Shown: positions 54,343 through 63,429 of the stretch, piece by piece
How the letters are laid out: every line of letters starts with the position of its first letter
How positions within the stretch are numbered: the stretch's first letter is position 1
Assembly: GCF_039544165.1 (NCBI RefSeq)
Contig: NZ_BAABLD010000011.1
Location: 112,904-176,903 of the forward strand
DNA length: 64,000 bases
Source of the DNA: Viridibacterium curvum
GTDB taxonomy: Bacteria > Pseudomonadota > Gammaproteobacteria > Burkholderiales > Rhodocyclaceae
Reading direction: 5' to 3'
Translations under genes and position numbers: made by a program
Notes under the pieces: model-generated
What the model saw: only the letters and a program-made list of their open reading frames with translations
The model's database searches: none
What the model was told of the DNA's origin: nothing

Positions 54343-55380
54343 TTACTTCACCGAATGCACGGGTTTGCCTGAAGCGTCCTTGATCTTTGCCCACGAGGCA
54401 AAAATCAGCTTCACGGTGTCGTCAGGCAGCGGCACGAACTCCAGCTCGGTCGCAGTCTTGTCACCGTTCTTGTATGCCCACTCGAAGAACTTCAGCACTT
54501 CGGCACCTTGAGCCGGCTTGTCCTGGGTGGCATGCATCACGATCCAGGTCGCAGCGGTGATGGGCCACGCATTGGCGCCCGGTTGGTCGGTCAGGATCTC
54601 GTAGAAACCCTTGCTCCAGTCAGCCTTGGCGGCTGCAGCCTTGAAGGTTTCGTCGTCAGGTGCCGGATAAGCCTTGTCCTTGTTCTGCACCAGGGCGTAG
54701 GAGAGCTTGTTCTTCTTGGCATACACATACTCGACGTAACCGATCGAGCCCGGCAGGCGCTGCACAAAAGCGGCGACGCCTTCGTTGCCCTTGCCACCCA
54801 GACCCACCGGCCATTGCGGAGCCGTGCCTTCACCGACCTTGGTCTTCCATTCCGGCGAGACCTTGGACAGGTAGTTGGTGAACACGAACGAGGTACCCGA
54901 ACCATCAGCGCGACGCACGACGCCGATGTCCGAATCCGGCAGGTTGGTCGTTGGGTTCAGTTCCTTGATGGCCTTGTCGTTCCACTTGGTGATCTTGCCC
55001 AGGTAGATGTCAGCCAGCACAGCACCGGTCAGCTTGAGCTGGCCAGACTGGATGCCCGGCAGGTTGAAGACGGGCACCACGCCACCGATCACGGTGGGGA
55101 ACTGCACGAGTCCGTCCTTGGCCTGCTGTTCGACGGTCAGGGGAGCGTCCGAAGCGCCGAAATCGACGGTCTTGGCTGCAATCTGCTTCAAACCAGCGCC
55201 CGATCCGACAGACTGATAGTTGATCTTGTTGCCGGTGGCCTTGTTGTAGGCATCGGCCCAAGCCGTGTAGATCGCGTTGGGGAAGGAGGCGCCGGCGCCG
55301 GTGACTTCAGCAGCGGCAGCAGACAGGGAGACGCTGGCCAGGACGGCGGCAGCGAGGGAGGACACGAAATACTTGCGCAT
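54343..55380 (-). CDS. pstS: Phosphate-binding periplasmic protein PstS
   Basis: Captures phosphate in the periplasm for PstCAB. It has 345 residues from the ATG at 55380, preceded by AAGGAA at seven bases. A signal peptide (about 1-24, ending SAAAA) is followed by EVTGAGASFPNAIYTAW, the phosphate loop region DFGASDAPLT, RADGSGTSFVFTNYLSK and LPGSIGYVEYVYAKK. Family length and order match. It heads the pst operon and has a candidate Pho box upstream. Confidence 0.97.
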   Translation of the reverse strand: MRKYFVSSLAAAVLASVSLSAAAAEVTGAGASFPNAIYTAWADAYNKATGNKINYQSVGSGAGLKQIAAKTVDFGASDAPLTVEQQAKDGLVQFPTVIGGVVPVFNLPGIQSGQLKLTGAVLADIYLGKITKWNDKAIKELNPTTNLPDSDIGVVRRADGSGTSFVFTNYLSKVSPEWKTKVGEGTAPQWPVGLGGKGNEGVAAFVQRLPGSIGYVEYVYAKKNKLSYALVQNKDKAYPAPDDETFKAAAAKADWSKGFYEILTDQPGANAWPITAATWIVMHATQDKPAQGAEVLKFFEWAYKNGDKTATELEFVPLPDDTVKLIFASWAKIKDASGKPVHSVK

Positions 55381-55423
55381 GGCGGTGTTCCTTGGGTTAC
55401 GGAAACTGAAGAGCCGCCAGCGT

Positions 55424-55452
55424 ATTGCGGGAAAGTTACAGAAATATTGCAC
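55424..55452 (-). promoter_or_regulatory. Candidate Pho box upstream of pstS
   Basis: Three half-sites spaced exactly 11 bases on the minus strand: GTGCAAT, CTGTAAC and CCGCAAT (4/7, 5/7 and 4/7 to CTGTCAT), with T-rich spacers ATTT and TTTC. They lie 44-72 bases before the pstS ATG. The spacing supports PhoB binding; agreement is modest. Confidence 0.4.
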
Positions 55453-55485
55453 ACACAAAAGTACCTGCCCGCCACCCGGAAAAAC

Positions 55486-55511
55486 AAACGCTACCTCGCA
55501 AGGTGGCGTTT
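55486..55511 (-). terminator. Intrinsic terminator of fliE
   Basis: An 11-bp stem (one G-U pair) with a CGCA loop. On the minus strand it continues GTTTGTTTTTC. It begins 21 bases after the fliE stop and separates flagellar from pst transcription. Confidence 0.8.
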
Positions 55512-55532
55512 TGCTTGGTGAAACCGCCGGGG

Positions 55533-55853
55533 TCAGACCGACATGTTCATGATGTCCTGGTAGGCCGTGACGAGCTTGTTACGGACCTGCACCATCTGCT
55601 GGAAAGACAGGTTGGCCTTCTGCAGGTTGACCATCACATCCTGCAGATTGACGTTCGGATCGCCAGCGGAGAAGTTCTGCGCCATCTGCTGAGCCGACTG
55701 CTGAGCCTCGCTGACCTGCGCCAGCGCGCCCTGCAGGGCCTGGGCGAAATCGGCACCACCCGCTGCGGGTGCAGATGACGTGGACTTGCCCGCGGCGAGA
55801 TCTGCCGTGGCACGAAGCTGTCCGATCATCTGTTCAATACCGCGAGTGTCCAT
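55533..55853 (-). CDS. fliE: Flagellar hook-basal body protein FliE
   Basis: Joins the MS ring to the rod. It has 106 residues, the usual length. The C-terminal region (GDPNVNLQDVMVNLQKANL, SFQQMVQVRNKLVTAYQDIM) is the family signature; the N-terminal half is Ala/Gln-rich. It is transcribed away from fliF, downstream of fleR, with its own sigma-54 type promoter overlapping the fleR stop. In Pseudomonas fleSR also precede fliE. Confidence 0.95.
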   Translation of the reverse strand: MDTRGIEQMIGQLRATADLAAGKSTSSAPAAGGADFAQALQGALAQVSEAQQSAQQMAQNFSAGDPNVNLQDVMVNLQKANLSFQQMVQVRNKLVTAYQDIMNMSV

Positions 55854-55900
55854 GAGGTTTGCCGGTTTCCGGGAAAAGTGGGTGATCTACGAGCTTTTTA

Positions 55901-55915
55901 GCAAGTACCGCGCCT
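55901..55915 (-). promoter_or_regulatory. Sigma-54 (-24/-12) promoter of fliE
   Basis: On the minus strand AGGCGCGGTACTTGC has GG and GC exactly ten bases apart. It matches the consensus TGGCACG-N4-TTGC at all but two positions. It overlaps the fleR stop codon and lies 48 bases before the fliE start. FleR, encoded immediately upstream, is a sigma-54 activator. Confidence 0.75.
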
Positions 55916-57293
55916 AGATATCGGTGACGCCCTCTTCGCGGTACTGCTGAAGCTTGTAACGCAAGGTCCGTTCCGAGATGCCGAGCTTCTCGACGGCCTT
56001 CTTGCGTGATCCGCCAACCGCTTTGAGCGTCTCCAGGATGTGCTGCTTTTCCAGGTCGCGCATGCTGGTCGGACTGCCAACCGGCTGATTTGATGGAAGA
56101 TTACCGCCACCTGCGCTACCGAAGGCTTCGACCCTTGGCGCGCCGGCTGGCGGCGAAACACGCGAGGCGTCGGGCAGACACAGTCGCACATCGTCAGCCT
56201 GGATGGTGTCTCCCGTAGCGACGATCAGAGCGCGCTGAACGGTGTTTTCCAGCTCCCGTACATTGCCGGGCCATTGCCAGGCGGCAAGAATTGCCGCCGC
56301 CTCGTCGGCAATTCTTGCCGTTTTGCCGATCCGCTCGCCATGCCGCTCGATGAAATGCCGGGCCAGCGGCACGATGTCGGCGGGTCTGTCGCGCAGACTG
56401 GGAATCTCCAGCGGGAACACGTTGAGGCGATAGAAAAGGTCTTCGCGGAATCGCCCGGCTTGCACCTCGCGCATCATGTCGCGGTTGCTGGTCGAGAGCA
56501 CGCGGATATCGAGCGACACCGGCTTCTTGCCCCCCACCCGCTCCACTTCGCGCTCCTGCAGGACGCGCAGCATCTTGGCCTGCAGGCCCAGCGGCATTTC
56601 GGAGATTTCATCAAGGAGGATGGTGCCGCCCTGCGCCTGTTCGAACTTGCCGGCCTGGGAGGTCTGCGCCCCGGTGAAACTGCCCTTTTCGTACCCGAAC
56701 AGCGTGGCCTCCAGCAGGTTTTCCGGAATGGCTGCACAGTTGATAGCGACGAAGGGGCCAGCACGGCGGCGCGAATGCTGGTGGATGTAGCGGGCGAAAA
56801 CCTCTTTACCCGTGCCGGACTCGCCGGTCAGCAAGATAGTGGCGTCGGTCTCGGCGACCTTGGCCGCCAGCGCCAGTGCGTTGCGGGTACGCGGGTCTTG
56901 CGCAATGGTGTCGTCCTGCCCCGGCGCCACCGTCGCGTGACGTCGTACGTTCTCCAGCAGAACGTCCGGCTCGAACGGCTTCATCAGAAAGTCACAGGCG
57001 CCCCCGCGCATGGCGGCCACGGCTTTATCGACGTCGCCAAACGCTGTCATCAGCAAAACCGGCAGCTGTGCGTATTTGGCGCGGATGTTGGCGAGCAGCG
57101 TCAGGCCGTCCATGGGGTCCATGCGCAGATCCGAAACGACCAGGTTGAAGCTGACGGACTCCAGCGCGGTCAATGCCTCGGGGCCACTGGCGGCCAGCGT
57201 GACGTGATGTCCGGTGGATTCGAGAATCATGCTGATGGCGTCGCGCAGCGCGGCGTCATCGTCGACGACAAGAATGTTGAGTGACTCGATCAT
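55914..57293 (-). CDS. fleR: Sigma-54-dependent flagellar response regulator FleR
   Basis: A 459-residue NtrC-type activator. Receiver domain (about 1-120) with phospho-acceptor in LVVSDLRMDPMDG and Lys in DFLMKPFEPD. AAA+ domain (about 135-370) with Walker A GESGTGKE and Walker B GGTILLDEISEMP. The sigma-54 contact loop reads GSFTGA instead of GAFTGA. The C-terminal Fis-type HTH (ILETLKAVGGSRKKAVEKLG) is followed by ISERTLRYKLQQYREEG. It is coupled to fleS by a 4-base overlap and controls middle/late flagellar genes. Confidence 0.93.
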   Translation of the reverse strand: MIESLNILVVDDDAALRDAISMILESTGHHVTLAASGPEALTALESVSFNLVVSDLRMDPMDGLTLLANIRAKYAQLPVLLMTAFGDVDKAVAAMRGGACDFLMKPFEPDVLLENVRRHATVAPGQDDTIAQDPRTRNALALAAKVAETDATILLTGESGTGKEVFARYIHQHSRRRAGPFVAINCAAIPENLLEATLFGYEKGSFTGAQTSQAGKFEQAQGGTILLDEISEMPLGLQAKMLRVLQEREVERVGGKKPVSLDIRVLSTSNRDMMREVQAGRFREDLFYRLNVFPLEIPSLRDRPADIVPLARHFIERHGERIGKTARIADEAAAILAAWQWPGNVRELENTVQRALIVATGDTIQADDVRLCLPDASRVSPPAGAPRVEAFGSAGGGNLPSNQPVGSPTSMRDLEKQHILETLKAVGGSRKKAVEKLGISERTLRYKLQQYREEGVTDI

Positions 57294-58501
57294 GATGAGA
57301 CTTCCTGATACGTCATTGACGAGAGAGGTTTGGCAGGCGCCGTCGTGCCCACACCCTGCACGCGTGGCAGCCGGAGGCTGAACTCCGTCCCCTGCGCGGC
57401 AGACGAAACCAGCGAAATGTCGCCGCCATGAGCCCGAGCCACACCACGCGCGATGGCGAGCCCGAGGCCTGTACCGTTGGCCCGCGTGGTGTAGAAGGGC
57501 TCGAACAGGCGTGCCTGCAGTTCGGCCGGAATCCCCTGGCCGCTGTCATGCACACGCAAGACCACCTGCTCGCCATCGAGCCCGGCCGAGAGGCGCAGCC
57601 GGCCGGCCGTTCCCAGCGCTTGCAGAGCGTTCTCAAGCAGGTTGATGAGGGCCCCGGCAATCTCCTTGCGGTTGCCGAAGATCTGTTCGCCGGGCACAGC
57701 GCAATCGCTCTGGAACTCCGTGCCCTGCCCTTGCGCGACTGGCTCGATAGTGGCAGCCAGTTCGGCGAGCAGATCACAGACACCAAACTGCTCACGCCCC
57801 AAGGCTTCGCCGCGCGCAAAGATGAGCATGTCATCAATGAGCTTCTGCAAGTGGCGCAAACGCTCCAGCGCTTTGTCGGCCACACTGCCACGCTGCTCGG
57901 CAGCAAGACTGGCATTCGCAAGATGGCCCGTATAGAGCAGCGCCGCCGCCAGCGGCGTACGCAGCTGGTGGGCCAATGAGGCGACCATTTCACCCATGGC
58001 TGCCAGGCGTTCATTCCGCGACGATGCGACGCGCATGCGCCAGGCTTCGGTCACGTCATGAATCAGCACGATGCGTCCGCCTGACGCGGTCTGAGCGGTG
58101 GCCGCAATCGAGACGCGACGTATCAGTGCCGGATCAACCGGCAGAGGCAGCAAGGCCCATTCCCCCGGGGTGTCGGTGGATTCAAACAACCGTGCCGCCA
58201 GCTCCTGCCAGTCACATCCCGTCAGCCCTTCACCCAACATGCTTGAGGCCGCGCGGTTGCACTGCTCGACGCGTCCGGCCTGATCCACAACCACCACACC
58301 TGCCGGCAAGGCCGCGAGCAAGAGATCCAGTCGCTCCGTCAGCACACCGACCTGCAATTGCAGGCCACTGTAGGCAACAGTGAGCTCGTCCGAGGCGCGC
58401 GCAAAAGCCTGGAATGCCTCGGCGAGGCGAGCGGCATCCAGCGGCTGATCGAGGTTTGCGAAGGGGGTGGAATCCATGACGAACGGGCTATGAGTACGCA
58501 T
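57290..58501 (-). CDS. fleS: Flagellar sensor histidine kinase FleS
   Basis: A 403-residue soluble kinase, partner of FleR. An N-terminal helix region (about 20-60) leads to a PAS domain (about 65-175, LPAGVVVVDQAGRVEQCN). HisKA His is in SLAHQLRTPLAAA, and HATPase has NLLENALQALG, HDSGQGIPAEL and GTGLGLAIARG. The start at 58501 (MRTHSPF) lacks a clear ribosome site; an ATG at 58477 (MDSTPF) is an alternative. It is divergent from fliF across 141 bases. Confidence 0.9.
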   Translation of the reverse strand: MRTHSPFVMDSTPFANLDQPLDAARLAEAFQAFARASDELTVAYSGLQLQVGVLTERLDLLLAALPAGVVVVDQAGRVEQCNRAASSMLGEGLTGCDWQELAARLFESTDTPGEWALLPLPVDPALIRRVSIAATAQTASGGRIVLIHDVTEAWRMRVASSRNERLAAMGEMVASLAHQLRTPLAAALLYTGHLANASLAAEQRGSVADKALERLRHLQKLIDDMLIFARGEALGREQFGVCDLLAELAATIEPVAQGQGTEFQSDCAVPGEQIFGNRKEIAGALINLLENALQALGTAGRLRLSAGLDGEQVVLRVHDSGQGIPAELQARLFEPFYTTRANGTGLGLAIARGVARAHGGDISLVSSAAQGTEFSLRLPRVQGVGTTAPAKPLSSMTYQEVSS

Positions 58502-58642
58502 CGCACTCTAGTCTCCGCGTCGGCGGCAACGCTGCAGGAGAAGCCGGTAAAACTTGCCGCTTATCGGCAACATGCGCAACCAGCGTCGCGCGCAGAATCC
58601 GGCCATCACAAATGGGCTACGTGTCCCTCAACAGACTGAAAA

Positions 58643-60352
58643 ATGGCCGCTGAAGACGCCCTCCCGCAACCTGCCGCATCACCACTGGCAGCCATTGCAG
58701 ACAACCTCGCAAAACTCACGGCGCAGCAGAAGATTGCAGCGGGGGTTCTGCTGGCCGTTGCTGTCGCGTTGGTCGTTGGCGTGTGGATGTGGAGCAGTCA
58801 GCCCAGTTACGCCATCCTGTTCTCGAACATCGCAGAAAAGGATGGCGGCGCCATCATTACCTCCCTGCAACAACAGAACGTGCCGTACAGGGTCGAGAAC
58901 GGTGGCGCCACGATCCTCGTGCCATCCACGCGCGCGAACGAACTTCGCTTGCTACTGGCCTCGCAAGGCCTGCCAAAAGGTGGACTGGTTGGTTTCGAGT
59001 TGCTGGAGACGCAGAAAATCGGCGTTTCGCAGTTCAACGAGCAGATCAACTATCAGCGTGGTCTTGAAGGTGAACTGGCGAGAACGATCCAGTCGCTGGC
59101 CGCCGTCACCGGAGCGCGCGTGCATCTTGCCATTCCGAAGCAATCGGCTTTCCTGCGCGACGGTCAGAAGCCCACGGCATCCGTTGTGTTGAACCTCACG
59201 CCAGGCCGTCGCCTGGAGCCACAGCAAGTCGCTGGCATCCTGCATCTTGTCGCGGCCAGCGTGCCGGAGCTGGCCACCAGCCAGGTCAGCATCATCGACC
59301 AGAACGGCAACCTGCTGACACGTGCAGGCAATGGTCGCGCCAGCGGGCTCGACTCGAGCCAGCTCGGTTACGTGGAAGAGGTCGAAGGCAGCTACATCAA
59401 GCGTATAGAGAGCATCCTCATTCCCATTCTGGGTGCGGGAAACTTCCGCGCACAGGTGACTGCCGACATCGACTTCGACGCCACCGAGCAGACGTCAGAG
59501 ACCTACAAGCCCAACCCTCCCCCCGGCACCGCCATCCGCAGCCAGCAGATGGCCGAGAACATCAACGCACAGCAACCCGCCACGGGGGTGCCCGGTGCGC
59601 TCTCCAACCAACCTCCTGTGCCCGCGTCAGCGCCGTTGACGACCCCTCCAGTGCCCGGGGCGTCCGCAACCAGCAACACGACGCCGATCAACACCAACAA
59701 GAGCTCGACGGTCAATTACGAAGTCGACAAGACGGTGCAGCACATCAAGCGTGCGCTCGGCTCGGTCAAGCGTCTCTCTGTAGCAATGGTGGTGAACAAC
59801 CGCATCGAAAAGAACGCCAAGGGTGAGAGCAAATCCATACCGCGTACCGAAGACGAAATGAAGCAGATCAACGATCTCGTACGCGAGGCCGTTGGCCTGA
59901 GCAAAGATCGGGGCGATACGCTCAACCTTGTTAACACGGCATTCGCCGAGGCCGCACGCGAAGACGTTGCAGATCTGCCGGTCTGGAAAGATCCGGAGAT
60001 GCTGGCCTGGGGCAAGGACATCCTGCGTTGGCTGGCGCTGGTCGTCGTCGTCGTTGTCATCTTCCGCACGGTCATACGTCCTTTGCTCAGCACCGTCATG
60101 CCGCCCAAGCCTGCGGAAGATGCCGACGAAGAAGGCGCAGCCCCCACGGCGGCCGAGATGGCTGCGACGCTGGAGGCCGAGCAGAACTCCGATCTCGAAG
60201 TGCCGCCGGAAGTGCTGGAGGCCGAAATCGCGAAGATGAGCTTCGAGAAGAAGGTGGCTCGTGCCCGCGAAATCGCTGCCAAAGAGCCGAAGATGGTCGC
60301 GCAGATGCTGAAGGAATGGCTGGGAGGAGGAGCGACCAGTGGCGGACACTAA
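58643..60352 (+). CDS. fliF: Flagellar MS-ring protein FliF
   Basis: Forms the MS ring in the inner membrane. It has 569 residues: TM1 (about 37-55), periplasmic ring-building domains with NVPYRVENGGATILVPS and ASQGLPKGGLVGFELLE, and a proline-rich hydrophilic stretch (about 290-355). TM2 is near 455-475 (ILRWLALVVVVVVIF), and the cytoplasmic tail (EKKVARAREIAAKEPKMVAQML) binds FliG. It overlaps fliG by 14 bases. It heads the fliFGHIJ operon. Confidence 0.97.
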   Translation: MAAEDALPQPAASPLAAIADNLAKLTAQQKIAAGVLLAVAVALVVGVWMWSSQPSYAILFSNIAEKDGGAIITSLQQQNVPYRVENGGATILVPSTRANELRLLLASQGLPKGGLVGFELLETQKIGVSQFNEQINYQRGLEGELARTIQSLAAVTGARVHLAIPKQSAFLRDGQKPTASVVLNLTPGRRLEPQQVAGILHLVAASVPELATSQVSIIDQNGNLLTRAGNGRASGLDSSQLGYVEEVEGSYIKRIESILIPILGAGNFRAQVTADIDFDATEQTSETYKPNPPPGTAIRSQQMAENINAQQPATGVPGALSNQPPVPASAPLTTPPVPGASATSNTTPINTNKSSTVNYEVDKTVQHIKRALGSVKRLSVAMVVNNRIEKNAKGESKSIPRTEDEMKQINDLVREAVGLSKDRGDTLNLVNTAFAEAAREDVADLPVWKDPEMLAWGKDILRWLALVVVVVVIFRTVIRPLLSTVMPPKPAEDADEEGAAPTAAEMAATLEAEQNSDLEVPPEVLEAEIAKMSFEKKVARAREIAAKEPKMVAQMLKEWLGGGATSGGH

Positions 60353-61343
60353 CGAAGCGCTGGAAAACTGCGCGATGCTGCTGCTCACGCTGGGCCCCGA
60401 TCACGCGTCGGAAGTGCTCAAGCATATGTCACCCCGGGAGGTGCAGAAGCTCGGTGCAGCCATGGCCAAACTTCCGCCACAGCCACGTGAGCGCGTCGAA
60501 AAACTGGTTGAAAAACTTCAGCTCCATGCAGCACAGGCTTCGACCATCCAGCCCGACGAAGAGACGATCCGCATCATGCTCACCAAGGCCCTCGGTGATG
60601 AGCGTGCAGCCAATCTCATTTCGCGCGTACTGCAAGGTTCTGACACTGCAGGTATCGAATCACTGAAGTGGATGGACGCGGCAACTGCAGCCGATCTCAT
60701 CAAGAACGAACATCCGCAGATTATTGCGACCATTCTCGTCCACCTGGAGTACGACCATGCTGGCGAGATTCTCAAGCACTTCACCGAACGCCTACGCAAC
60801 GACGTTTTGCTACGCATCGCAACGCTCGACGGCGTCCAACCCACGGCGCTCAAAGAACTCAACGAAGCACTGACCCGCGTCCTGTCCGGTTCGAGCAATA
60901 CACTGAAGAAGACCGCCATGGGCGGCACGCGGCATGCCGCTGAAATCCTCAACTTCGTCGGCAATGCCGCCGAGACCGCCATTCTCGACAACGTGCGTGA
61001 ATACGATCCCGATCTGGCACAGCGCATCCTCGACGAAATGTTTGTCTTCGAGAACCTCATGGATGTCGATGATCGCGGCATACAGGTTGTCCTGCGTGAA
61101 GTGCAATCCGATCAGCTGGTGCTGGCACTCAAGGGCGCGAATCCCGAGATGCGTGAAAAGATATTCCGCAACATGTCGTCCCGCGCAGCCGAGATGATGC
61201 GCGAGGACCTCGAATCGAAAGGCCCGGTACGCCTCTCGGAAGTCGAAGGCGCGCAGAAGGAAATCCTCAAGGTGGCACGGCGGCTCTCGGAAGAAGGCCA
61301 GATTGCGCTGGGCGGCAAGGGCGGCGACGACGCCTTCGTCTGA
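60339..61343 (+). CDS. fliG: Flagellar motor switch protein FliG
   Basis: Rotor protein that contacts the stator and converts CheY-P binding to a change of rotation. It has 334 residues from a GTG at 60339 with GGGAGGAGG just upstream, inside the end of fliF. Visible segments are the N-terminal LLLTLGPDHASEVLKHMSP, the middle EHPQIIATILVHLEYDHAG with AAEILNFV and the C-terminal VFENLMDVDDRGIQVVLREV torque helix (charged residues present). Confidence 0.97.
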   Translation: MADTNEALENCAMLLLTLGPDHASEVLKHMSPREVQKLGAAMAKLPPQPRERVEKLVEKLQLHAAQASTIQPDEETIRIMLTKALGDERAANLISRVLQGSDTAGIESLKWMDAATAADLIKNEHPQIIATILVHLEYDHAGEILKHFTERLRNDVLLRIATLDGVQPTALKELNEALTRVLSGSSNTLKKTAMGGTRHAAEILNFVGNAAETAILDNVREYDPDLAQRILDEMFVFENLMDVDDRGIQVVLREVQSDQLVLALKGANPEMREKIFRNMSSRAAEMMREDLESKGPVRLSEVEGAQKEILKVARRLSEEGQIALGGKGGDDAFV

Positions 61344-61358
61344 TAGCGGAGAACTGCG

Positions 61359-62021
61359 ATGGCCATCATCCAGAGCAACCAGGCATCCGGCGCGTACAAG
61401 CGAGCCGAGTTCGTCAGTTTCGACTCTCCATCTGCTCCTCAAACCACATATGTCGAGACGGCAGAGCCTCCAACCGAACAGCGTGTCGAACTGGCGCCGG
61501 GCGTGGCCTTGCCGACCGCAGACGAAATTGAAAAACTCCATCATGAGGCTTGGAAAGACGGCTACGCCGCGGGCTACGAAGAAGGCAGTGCACGCGGTCG
61601 CCTGGAGGCGGCCGAACTACACCAGTTATTACAAGCCTTTAACGACGCTCTCTCCGGCTTCGATCAGGAGGTTGCCGAGGAATTGCAGGCGCTGGCTATT
61701 GAAATCGCCCGTCAGGTTGTGCGCGACACACTGCAGTCACAGCCCGAGATCGTGACGGCAGTGATTCGCGAAGCCTTGCCCCAGCTACCACAACAAGGGG
61801 CCACGATTCATGTTCACCCCGAGGACTCTGCACTGATCAAGCAATACCTGGGGGACCAACTGAGTGCCAACGCGCATCGCCTGCTCGAGGACGAAAGTGT
61901 CACACGTGGAGGCTGCCTTATCGATTCTGCCGGCGGTCAGATAGACGCCCAGATCGCGACTCGCTGGCGCCGGGTTGTCGAGAACATCTCGCGCAGCGCA
62001 GCGCAGTTCAGCGAAGAATAG
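61359..62021 (+). CDS. fliH: Flagellar assembly protein FliH
   Basis: Regulates the export ATPase FliI. It has 220 residues. The AWKDGYAAGYEEGSARGRLE stretch (about 63-84) has the GxxxG-type repeats of FliH. The remainder is a helical then alpha/beta V-ATPase-E-like domain (EELQALAIEIARQVVRDTL, HPEDSALIKQYLG). It lies 15 bases after fliG and 4 before fliI. Confidence 0.93.
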   Translation: MAIIQSNQASGAYKRAEFVSFDSPSAPQTTYVETAEPPTEQRVELAPGVALPTADEIEKLHHEAWKDGYAAGYEEGSARGRLEAAELHQLLQAFNDALSGFDQEVAEELQALAIEIARQVVRDTLQSQPEIVTAVIREALPQLPQQGATIHVHPEDSALIKQYLGDQLSANAHRLLEDESVTRGGCLIDSAGGQIDAQIATRWRRVVENISRSAAQFSEE

Positions 62022-62025
62022 GCGC

Positions 62026-63429
62026 ATGGAACACTTCGGCCCTACCTGGCGTGCGTTTCTCAAAGACTGTCGCAAGCTTTCGCGGGCAGCGCCTCCCTAT
62101 CAACTCTCAGGTCGTCTCACGCGCATCAATGGCCTCGTGATGGAGGCTGCCGGCCTGAAACTCCCACTGGGCTCGGGTTGCCGCATCCTCGTACCTGGTG
62201 GCGGTGGTGTCGAAGCCGAAGTCGTCGGTTTCTCCGGCGACAAGCTGTTCATGATGCCAACCGACGACGTATTCGGACTTGCCCCCGGCGCCCAGGTGAT
62301 TCCCAACGAACCCGTGCAGCCGATCGCCAGTGCGGCTGAACGCGTCGAGCCGCGGCGCCGTGCATCCGATCGCGCCAAACACCTGCCTGTCGGAGACGAA
62401 CTACTCGGACGTGTGCTCGACGGCGCGGGTCGCCCCCTTGACAGTCTCGGACCACTTCAGACGATACACACCCGCTCCCTGCAAAGTCGCCCCATCAACC
62501 CACTCGCCCGGGCGCCAATTGCTCGCAGCCTTGACGTTGGCATACGCGCGGTCAATGCACTGCTGACCGTTGGCCGCGGACAGCGTCTCGGCTTGTTCGC
62601 AGGCTCCGGCGTCGGCAAATCCGTGCTCATCGGCATGATGGCGCGCTACACCGCGGCCGACGTCATCGTCGTCGGGCTGATTGGCGAACGGGGGCGCGAG
62701 GTCAAGGAGTTCATCGAGCACAATCTTGGCCCCGAGGGTCTAGCGCGCTCGGTGGTCGTCGCTGCACCGGCAGACACAAGCCCACTGATGCGCTTGCAAG
62801 GTGCGGCGTACGCAACCACCGTTGCCGAGTACTTCCGCGATCAAGGCAAACAAGTGCTGCTGATCATGGATTCGCTCACCCGCTACGCCATGGCACAACG
62901 GGAAATCGCCTTGGCCATTGGCGAGCCGCCAGTAACACGCGGTTATCCACCATCCGTTTTCGCGCGCCTCCCCGCTCTCGTGGAGCGTGCCGGTAACGGT
63001 CCGGAAGGAGGTGGCTCAATCACCGCGTTCTACACAGTTCTCGCCGAAGGCGATGACCAGCAGGACCCCATCGCAGACTCTGCGCGAGCCATTCTTGACG
63101 GACACTTCGTATTGACGCGTGCGCTGGCCGACCAAGGCCACTATCCAGCCATCGACATCGAACAATCGATCTCGCGCGCAATGCACGGACTCATCCGGCC
63201 TTCCCATTTCGAGCTAGTACGCCGCTTCAAGCAACTGTTTTCCCGCTATCAGCGCTCACGTGACCTTATTGCAGTCGGCGCCTATCAAGCCGGGGCTGAC
63301 CCGTTGCTCGACGAAGCCGTCAGGATGTATCCCGCACTTGAATCGTTCCTGCAACAGAAAATCCAGGAGCAAGCAGATTTCGAACAAAGCCTCGGCGGGC
63401 TGCACCATCTTTTCGGGGTTGAACGCTGA
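62026..63429 (+). CDS. fliI: Flagellum-specific ATP synthase FliI
   Basis: ATPase of the flagellar type III export apparatus. It has 467 residues from the ATG at 62026 (MEHFGPTWRAF); the open frame from 61975 overlaps fliH and is rejected. Walker A is GLFAGSGVGKSVLIG, Walker B is VLLIMDSLTRYAMAQRE, and the ERGREVKEFIE segment carries the catalytic Glu. The signature PSVFARLPALVERAG follows. Its stop overlaps the fliJ start (TGATG). Confidence 0.97.
   Translation: MEHFGPTWRAFLKDCRKLSRAAPPYQLSGRLTRINGLVMEAAGLKLPLGSGCRILVPGGGGVEAEVVGFSGDKLFMMPTDDVFGLAPGAQVIPNEPVQPIASAAERVEPRRRASDRAKHLPVGDELLGRVLDGAGRPLDSLGPLQTIHTRSLQSRPINPLARAPIARSLDVGIRAVNALLTVGRGQRLGLFAGSGVGKSVLIGMMARYTAADVIVVGLIGERGREVKEFIEHNLGPEGLARSVVVAAPADTSPLMRLQGAAYATTVAEYFRDQGKQVLLIMDSLTRYAMAQREIALAIGEPPVTRGYPPSVFARLPALVERAGNGPEGGGSITAFYTVLAEGDDQQDPIADSARAILDGHFVLTRALADQGHYPAIDIEQSISRAMHGLIRPSHFELVRRFKQLFSRYQRSRDLIAVGAYQAGADPLLDEAVRMYPALESFLQQKIQEQADFEQSLGGLHHLFGVER

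Noticed and set aside
58521..58535. GG-N10-GC sequence before fliF as a sigma-54 promoter
   Set aside because: Only the GG and GC dinucleotides and a few other bases fit; TGGCAC and TTGC are not matched well. I cannot assign the fliF promoter.
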